Shown here: in pieces, positions 57,646-64,000 of the stretch
How positions within the stretch are numbered: position 1 is the first letter of the stretch
How the letters are laid out: each line of letters begins with the position of its first letter
Assembly: GCA_037176705.1 (NCBI GenBank)
Contig: CM073886.1
Span: forward strand, 122,353,001 to 122,417,000
Direction of reading: 5' to 3'
Length of the DNA: 64,000 bases
From: Molossus alvarezi
Lineage: Eukaryota > Chordata > Mammalia > Chiroptera > Molossidae
Position numbers and translations under genes: made by a program
Notes under the pieces: generated by a model
What the model saw: only the letters and a program-made list of their open reading frames with translations
The model's database searches: none
What the model was told of the DNA's origin: nothing

Positions 57646-57911
57646 GAGCCCTGGCCAGTTTGGCTCAGCGGTTAGAGCGTCGGCCTGCGGTCTGGAGAGA
57701 CCCGGGTTCGGTTCCCGCTAAGGGCATGTACTTCGGTTGCGGTTTGTCCCCGACCCTGGTTGGTCGTGCGGGTGGCAGCCACTCGATGTGTCCCTTCACG
57801 TCGATGTTTCTCTCTCTCTCTCTGTTCCTCTCTCTCCCTCCCACTCTATCTGTACAAAAAATGGAAAAATATCCTCGGGTGAGGATAAAAAAAAAAAAAA
57901 AAAAAAAAAAC
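57646..57911 (+). mobile_element. Ves SINE (type A)
   Basis: Target AAAACAGGTGAGA at 57636 and 57907, with a 20-plus A tail. Confidence 0.93.
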
Positions 57912-58094
57912 AGGTGAGAAATACTTTTGTTGTTTTTCATTTTAGGTTTGAACAGTTTTACTTCTTTCATCAGGCCCAGGATGACTAAGATTTTATCCAA
58001 AGAGAACTGCAAATCCTCATTATCTCAGCACTAAGCTTCACTAACATCTATCTCAAGCACACATGGTCTGAAACAGAAGGAACATGGTAACATG

Positions 58095-58112
58095 CCCCCC
58101 CCCCCCGCCCTG
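58095..58112. repeat. Poly-C run
   Basis: A C-rich homopolymer broken by one G, followed by CCCTGAAACC. Confidence 0.85.
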
Positions 58113-58879
58113 AAACCATACAAACATCAAACAGATGGTCAAAGAGACTTCCCAAAGGAGGAGAAACACTAACTGACAGGTGCTTAGGGCTGAGATTGCT
58201 GGTTGCCTGTCCCTTACCATTCTTCCTCAGTAAAAGAGTTCCAACTTTATTTGGGGCATCAATGCACCCAGATCACAATTTCTCACTAGATGTGGCAACG
58301 TGAAAATTTGACTGTGTTCTGAACTAAGAGATAACACTGTGAACTTCCAGAAAAGCTGTTAGGGATAACTCAGTTAGGAGGAGCACCCTTTCTTGCTGCC
58401 TAGAATATAGACGTGATGGCTGGAGCTCCAGCACCCATCTTAGCTCACGCATGGCCATAAGATCGGAAGCAATGTAAGAGGATAACAGAGTTAAAAAACT
58501 ACAGCAGGATGATGGGTCCCTAATGAGACTACAGAAACGCCAAAGCTGCCCCAGACCGTCAACTTCTGTCCTCTTTCCTCAGAAAGAAATGAGCTTCCTC
58601 CTGGCTGAAGCCGCTGTTCCTTACTAGAAGCCAGTCCTCACACAAACAGTGGACATGAAAAGGTCCGCCATGGAATTCATTATAAAACCTTCCTCAGACT
58701 CTTCATCTCCTTGAACGCCCCTCTTCTTCATCCAGCTGGACAATCCCCAGATCTGAAAACTACACTAGACTTCTTTCTGCGGATCTACTCAGTCACAAGT
58801 CCAACCGATCAAACCTACCAAGTATCTGTCCAACGTGACCCCTGTCCTCCAGTACTCTTGGCATTGCTTTGGTTCAGAC

Positions 58880-59070
58880 CTCTTCAAATAATTAACTTCT
58901 GTTTCTAGGTAAAATCTACATCTCTACACCACACTCCTACAAATGACCCTCCACAGTGTATAGCAAAGTGGTCTTTCCAAATGGCCTATATTTATTTGGA
59001 AAGTTCTCTTTCCTACGTGAAGTATCTTAACTGATCCCACTGTCTTCAAGATAAAATCTTACTCTCTTAT
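58880..59070 (-). repeat. L2-type ancient LINE fragment
   Basis: TACGTGAAGTATCTTAACTG and TTCAAGATAAAATCTTACTC fit L2 reverse-strand blocks. The rest of 57912-59360 is intron with no gene. Confidence 0.45.
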
Positions 59071-59360
59071 ATCAGGCACTAAACACTGATTAAGTAGATG
59101 AATAAAGGAAACATACAAAGCAACATCAGTCAGAAAACAGATTTAACTGGCCAAACCTGACCACGTGGTAGTTGCGGTCAGAACTGGTTTCAGTGTCTTG
59201 TTTTACAAATTCCAAGACTAAGACTAATTTTAAATAAAACTAATTAAGTTTTATTATTCATAAACTGATAAGGCTAATTTTAAATAAAATAAGTATTTCT
59301 GACAGTCAAGGTTCCTATAATATGTGTTAATTCTATTGGAGCACTAAGAATTATAAGCAC

Positions 59361-59615
59361 TGCCCTGGCTGGTCTGGCTCAGCAGTTGGAGTGTCAGCCC
59401 ATGGACTAAAGGGTTGAGGGTTCGATTCTGGTCAAGGGCATGTACCTGGCTTTCATCCAGATTCCATCCCCGGCCCGGTCAGGGTCAGCCGGTAGGGAAC
59501 CCATCAATGTGTCTCTCAGATCGATGTTTCTCTTTCCTTTCCTCCCTCCCTCCCACTCACTCTGTCTAAAAATCAACGGAAAAGTGTCCTCAAGTGAGGA
59601 TTCACTAAAAAAAAA
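59361..59615 (+). mobile_element. Ves SINE
   Basis: Exact target AATTATAAGCACT at 59349 and 59614. Confidence 0.93.
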
Positions 59616-59713
59616 TTATAAGCACTAAAATTTGGAATTATTTTTAAGCTCTAAAGCATGCTAAAATACGTTTCTACAAATATTATGGCAAATATATTTT
59701 TAATGACTCCTAC

Positions 59714-59794
59714 CATTCTCTCGTGTTTCTTGTAGAGCTTCCTTCCACAGTTGAACCGACTTTTCATATGATCCTAACAGAAAACACTCTTCAC
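59714..59794 (-). CDS. CPLANE1: CPLANE1 exon w5
   Basis: 81 bp, phase 1 to 1. The acceptor is ACTTTGTAG|GTGAAGAG and the donor GAGAATG|GTAGGAGT. It encodes ECFLLGSYEKSVQLWKEALQ, which looks like a TPR-like helix pair. Confidence 0.93.
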
Positions 59795-59981
59795 CTACAA
59801 AGTTTTTAACCAACAATTAGTTATGGTTCATTATATTACTTTATAAAAATTTACTTTGTCTTAAAACTTAGCTAAGCCAGACATTTTGAAAAACAAATCA
59901 TTGTAACCTATTAATAAAATCAAAGCCCAGTTAGCTCTATGGCTTATTCATGGGGAAAGGAATTGTTTATATGATACTGAC

Positions 59982-60190
59982 CGTTGATAGAATTGAGCTC
60001 TAAGGTCTGGTTCAAGCAGACTCCGGCAGTCTGTAAGTTAGCCTGGATGTGACATAACAGGGACTGGACAGTAGACGCTTCATGTGTCAACTTTGCAGTT
60101 AACTGTCTGTCACCTTTAGGAACTCTTCGATTTAACTGTGTCTGATACCATAACGTTTTTTTGTACAGCACTCTCCAGAGAACCATCAAT
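59982..60190 (-). CDS. CPLANE1: CPLANE1 exon w4
   Basis: 209 bp, phase 2 to 1. The acceptor is TTGTGTGCAG|ATTGATGG and the donor CAACG|GTCAGTAT. It encodes MVLWRVLYKKTLWYQTQLNR, then LCHIQANLQTAGVCLNQTLE, mostly helical. Confidence 0.95.
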
Positions 60191-60535
60191 CTGCACACAA
60201 AATTAGGTAATCATCCAAACCAAACTCCAGCCACGGGAAAATAAGACTCACTCTGGCCTCCTGCTCGGCCCTTCTTCTCGGCCTCCATTCTTTACTGGTG
60301 TTATAACATATACAGACTGATCAGATTTAAATATAGCACAAAGTCCACTAATCCAAAATATGCTATCACATTTTTTTAATCTTCATAAATGCTTTATGTA
60401 CCTGTGGTCATTTTACTATAGGGCTCAAATCAAAATCTCTCAACAGCATCCTGGTTGCCTAAAACTAATAAAATATGTGTGTTGAATAACATTCGGCATA
60501 AGTCCCAAAATACTTCTAGATAAAATGAATCTATA

Positions 60536-60798
60536 GCCCTGGCTGGTTTAACTCAGTGGTTAGAGCGTAAGCCTGCAGACAGAAGGGTCGCGGGTTTGAT
60601 TCCCAGTCAAGGGCATGTATCTGAACTGCAGGTTCGATCCCTGACCTGGTCAGGGGGGGTCGTGTGGGAGGCAACCAATCGATGTCTCTCTCAGATCAAT
60701 GTTTCTCTCTCTCCTTCCCTCCCTCCCTTCCAGTCTACCTACAAAACCAATGGAAAAATGTCCTCAGGTGAGGACTAACACAAAAATAAATAAATCTA
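60536..60798 (+). mobile_element. Ves SINE
   Basis: From AGCCCTGGCTGGTTTAACTC to CCTCAGGTGAGGACTAACAC. Flanking ATGAATCTATA and ATAAATCTATA. Confidence 0.87.
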
Positions 60799-60942
60799 TA
60801 ATGCTGAGTGCTGATGGATATTCACAAGGTTTCTTTTTGGGGTGATAAAAATATTCTGGAATTAGTGCTAATAGTTCTACAACCTTGTGACTATACTATA
60901 AACACTGAACTGTAAACTTTAAAATGGTGAAATTTATTTCTT

Positions 60943-61186
60943 TTTTTTATCCTCACCCGAGGACATTTTTCCATTTTTTGTTCAGATAGAGTGGGAGGGG
61001 GAGAGAGAAACAGAGAGAGAGAGAAACATCGATGTGAAAGGAACACATCGAGTGACTGCCACCCACACGACCGACCAGGGCCGGGGACAAACTGCAACCG
61101 AGGTACGCGTCCTTAGCGGGAACCGAACCCGGGTCTCTCAGGACCGCAGGCCGATGCTCTAACCGCTGAGCCAAACCAGCCAGGGC
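60943..61186 (-). mobile_element. Ves SINE (type A)
   Basis: Exact target AAAATGGTGAAATTTAT at 60921 and 61187. It sits next to the L1 at 61230 without sharing its target. Confidence 0.94.
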
Positions 61187-61229
61187 AAAAATGGTGAAAT
61201 TTATAGTATGGGAATTATAGCTCAATTTT

Positions 61230-61713
61230 TTAAAAAATTTTTTTATTAATTTATTTTTGTCACAGATGTTTCTCCTTTTTTTCCCCATTGACACCCTCCT
61301 CCCCATCCCTCCCACCCCGTACCAGGCTTTGTTGTCCATGTCCATCGGTTATGCGTACATGCATGTAAGTTATGTGGTTTATCTCTTCCCTCCCCCTATC
61401 ACTCCCTCTTCTGAGGGTTGTCAGTCTGTACCCTACTTCCACGTCTCTGGGTCTACTCTATTCCTCAAACTGTTATGTTCATTATATTCCACAAATAAGT
61501 GAGATCATATGATATTTGTCTTTCTCTGCTTGGCCTATTTCGCCTAGGATAATACTTTCCAGGTCCCTCCATGTCGTCTCAAAGAATAAGAGATCTTTCT
61601 TTCTTACAGCTGCATAGTACTTCATTGTGTATATGTACCACAGCTTTTTTATCCATTCATCTACTGATGGACACTGGGCTGTTTCCAGATCTCAGCTATT
61701 GTAAATAGTGCTG
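61230..61713 (-). mobile_element. 5'-truncated L1 (484 bp)
   Basis: Reverse 3' UTR (TTTGTCACAGATGTTTCTCC) then reverse ORF2 C-terminus (TATTCCACAAATAAGTGAGA). Exact target TATAGCTCAATTTT at 61216 and 61714. It inserted 59 bp downstream of exon w3. Confidence 0.92.
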
Positions 61714-61785
61714 TATAGCTCAATTTTCTAAAAAGGAAAACAAATCTATAATGCTGATGGTATACTAACATTAAAGTAATTATAC

Positions 61786-62555
61786 CTGTGTCCTGGCTGT
61801 TGAACAAGATTTACTACTTGAGGACAAATCTTGAAAGATGAATTCCAAGACCAGTTTTCCTGAGAACCACTATCTTGAAATATTTGAAAAATGGGTACCA
61901 ACAATGAGTCTTGATTTGCTGTTCTATTTCCATTAGTTGATGCTGAAATAACTTCAGGTTGAAGATGATATACGCCATTTAAATTATCAGCTGCCATCCG
62001 GAGTAAATGAAAACAGGCTAAAAGCCTCTCTGAGAACCACTGACCCTGTTGTTGCTGAGTCAAAAAAAGTTTCATAGCACCTGAGGTCAGCTTTACCAAG
62101 TGCCTCAGGTCTGGTCTGCATCTCACATCCCAGTACTGGACTGATAAACAGTGACGAAAGAGTTGAAAGACACAAAGAACCCATGCATCGTGTCTTGGTC
62201 TCTTGCTTAAAGAAAGATCAAGTTTGGGGAAAGGACATTTTATAAACTGAAGAATGTACAAAAAATGAGTAATACAAACTACTGTGTAATTTAACATTAA
62301 ATTTTTTTCTGTCACGTTTTTTGAAATTCCTATAGTCCATGCTGCAAGGAGATTTTTCTGGACAGAATGCAGTTCTGTACTGGTTCTGTCCGTCTCCTTG
62401 GTGCTCTCCTTTGCATGTATCGTATCAAACATAGACGCAAATTCCAGTCTTCCCTCCTTGGCACTACTAAACAATGGATCATTCTTTTGGTTCCAAAAAG
62501 ACAATAAGCTGTTTGGAAAGTATGTGCTTTCGTTAGTTTCTTCTGTTTCAAAATC
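61786..62555 (-). CDS. CPLANE1: CPLANE1 exon w3 (770 bp)
   Basis: 770 bp, phase 0 to 2. The acceptor is CATGTTTTAG|GATTTTGA and the donor GGACACAG|GTATAATT. Conserved stretches include FWNQKNDPLFSSAKEGRLEF, NLLAAWTIGISKNVTEKNLM, CITHFLYILQFIKCPFPKLD and WNSSFKICPQVVNLVQQPGH. A Gln run (QQQQGQ) lies near the middle. The fold is likely alpha-helical, after the N-terminal propeller. Confidence 0.97.
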
Positions 62556-62715
62556 CTAAAACATGAGTTGAAAAAAAAAATGTACTTAATATCATTTAAT
62601 ACCTTATAAGTAGAATCACTTAGTGTTCCCATATTTCTCTTCCCTTTAACAAGGGAAAAACAATATACTTTTCTTGGAATAAAGGCAAAGTGAATGAAAC
62701 CCTGCCACTAAGTAC

Positions 62716-62871
62716 CTGCGAATCTGCTGTTTTTTCATGTAACTTCATTGTTTCTTCCCCCTGCAAGAATCTGGGGACAGTAGAATCGGCTGAACATTCG
62801 TTTCCTTGGTGTTTTAACAGGCTCGACCTTAGGGAATCCAACGACGGCAAGTTCAGCCCTTTGCCTTTTGG
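62716..62871 (-). CDS. CPLANE1: CPLANE1 exon w2
   Basis: 156 bp, phase 0 to 0. The acceptor is TTCTCCTATAG|CCAAAAGG and the donor TTCGCAG|GTACTTAG. It encodes LPSLDSLRSSLLKHQGNECS and then an acidic linker ending in ADSQ. Confidence 0.95.
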
Positions 62872-63041
62872 CTATAGGAGAAAAGATTTCCAAGAGCACA
62901 ATTTTATCTGTAATTCTATTACAAGCAGTTAAAAAGTCTATAGACAACTGCATACAATCCAAGGACATTAATGTCACTATAGTTTTAAATCTGAAAAAAT
63001 AGGAAGTCAACCCTTACGAATGATACCAAAAAGCATTATAC

Positions 63042-63291
63042 CTTAGACAGTATCACACTTTGGTATGTTCTCTCAAGCCTCTGCGTTGAATCAAGCAGAA
63101 GGGATCTCATGAGCACTGATGGAGACAAGCTATCAAGAAATCGGAGGGTTGTAACCATGTAGCCATCAGAAACAATGAGGTAGGGTAACCGTGAGTGTGC
63201 TTTCACAGAAAATCTCTGTCTCAGAGGGTCACTATCCGACGCTGATGAATCTACAGAATTATTTGAATCTTGAAACGTAAACTGCGGTGGT
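63042..63291 (-). CDS. CPLANE1: CPLANE1 exon w1 (first in window)
   Basis: 250 bp, phase 2 to 0. The acceptor is TTTGCTAG|ACCACCG and the donor TGTCTAAG|GTATAATG. The conserved YLIVSDGYMVTTLRFLDSLS is followed by LLLDSTQRLERTYQSVILSK. The VSDGYMV part looks like the last strand of the WD-type propeller, leading into the helical region. Confidence 0.95.
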
Positions 63292-64000
63292 CTAGCAAAC
63301 AAACATCAAAATTCAAGAATTAGTAAGATAAAAACCCTAAAGAAAACAATCATATTATTCCAAAGAAAAGCAAAGCGACAATTTAAAGTTACAGAATGAT
63401 GAAAACGCAAGCAAATTAAACACAAAAATATTAAATGTGTAATCTCTATAAGAAAAACATAAGTGATTACATTAACATATAGGTTTATGTGTTTTTTAAA
63501 TTTTCCTTTAATTGTAGTATTTTGTTTCTAATCTAGTTTTAAATAAACTATTCAGAAAAGAACACAATTCATTTTTACCATGAGAGTTAAATATTTAACT
63601 TTCTTTCTTACTATATACTTAAATATGCTTATAAGAATATAATTACAAGCTATGAGTACACGTTATTGAAGAGAAAGAAAAAAAATAAGAATATTTGGAA
63701 AGAATGGTGATGAGCAAAATTTTATCAGCTTAGGATTAATTTGACTGAATTTTCACATAAATGTACCTATTTATTGTTATGGTGGTGTACTTGATTCTAA
63801 TTACTTATTATTGCTGCTTATGGGCTTTGGGGTTTTATAAATATAAAGAGGACAATCAAAATATATTATGATTTTGGGGGGTTAAGAGTATTCAAATATA
63901 GATTTTTTTAGCCAAATGGTTAACAATAGAAGATTGGTTAATTATAGTATGTACACCACACCACAAATCTATGGAACTATTAAAAATGACTTCATGAAAA
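63292..64000. other. Intron upstream of w1, no gene
   Basis: AT-rich intron. A weak L1M-like end (GAACTATTAAAAATGACTTC) is visible in the last 60 bases. No exon found. Confidence 0.55.

Larger units (their letters stand above)
1004..63291 (-). other. CPLANE1: CPLANE1 (C5orf42) gene, internal part, 34 exons in window
   Basis: This is a single split gene read from the minus strand. CPLANE1 (known family) is the large scaffold of the CPLANE complex, which acts with INTU, FUZ and WDPCP at the ciliary base to recruit intraflagellar-transport proteins. Loss in humans causes Joubert syndrome 17 and orofaciodigital syndrome VI. I recognise it from conserved stretches such as SDGYMVTTLRFLDSLSPS (w1), HPEAAVRVIQSMARFMAAYF (w7), GLYLPAPPLYCPQPAVLSE (w10) and LPVIGVWEFERDDDEYMKF (w17). 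The exons were joined by hand. Each is flanked by AG and GT (one GC), and reading phase is kept at 32 of 33 junctions. The total is about 2,350 codons, against about 3,200 residues in the human protein. N-terminal WD-repeat exons and the last C-terminal exons are outside the window. No in-frame stop or frameshift was seen inside any exon, so the gene looks functional. Confidence 0.93.

Noticed and set aside
62690..62932. Plus-strand frame over exon w2
   Set aside because: Antisense shadow of the coding exon.

Overview
The window is vertebrate nuclear DNA, almost certainly from a microbat. Roughly 45 copies of tRNA-derived Ves-type SINEs lie on both strands, bat-type LINE-1 fragments are stacked in the introns, and there are three short hAT elements of the SPIN type. 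Ves SINEs are known from yangochiropteran bats, and SPIN is known from vespertilionids such as Myotis. I recognised no HeliBat Helitron or piggyBac, so the exact family within Yangochiroptera is left open.

One protein-coding gene spans the window on the minus strand. Splicing the conserved minus-strand reading frames gives 34 exons whose joined product I recognise as CPLANE1 (C5orf42, the Joubert syndrome 17 gene), a very large protein of the ciliary CPLANE complex. The window covers its middle and part of its C-terminal half, about 7.05 kb of coding sequence or 2,350 codons. The 5' exons, including the N-terminal beta-propeller, lie beyond position 63,291. The last C-terminal exons lie before position 1,004. 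Exons are numbered w1 to w34 here in order of transcription, that is, by decreasing coordinate. Reading phase agrees across every junction except w27/w28, where a small exon is probably missing from my model. One intron (w26 to w27) appears to have a GC-AG pair instead of GT-AG.

Layout: 57,300-63,300 holds exons w1-w6, with a minus-strand L1 and several SINEs. 32,600-53,200 holds w7-w17, spaced by SINEs, L1 ends, MIR and L2 pieces, plus one L1 with a twin-priming inversion at 52 kb. 24,072-32,599 is one 8.5-kb intron in which three retroelements (a half-LINE, a 5'-truncated L1 and a SINE) sit in series, separated by copies of the same target-site duplication. 10,200-24,071 holds w18-w29, including the 711-bp GC-rich exon w25. 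1,004-6,400 holds w30-w34, an old L1 end and a SPIN element nested in a SINE. No second gene, functional RNA gene, CRISPR array or intact transposase or reverse transcriptase was found. The points of interest are the splice-site features of the gene and the record of nested and serial transposition.
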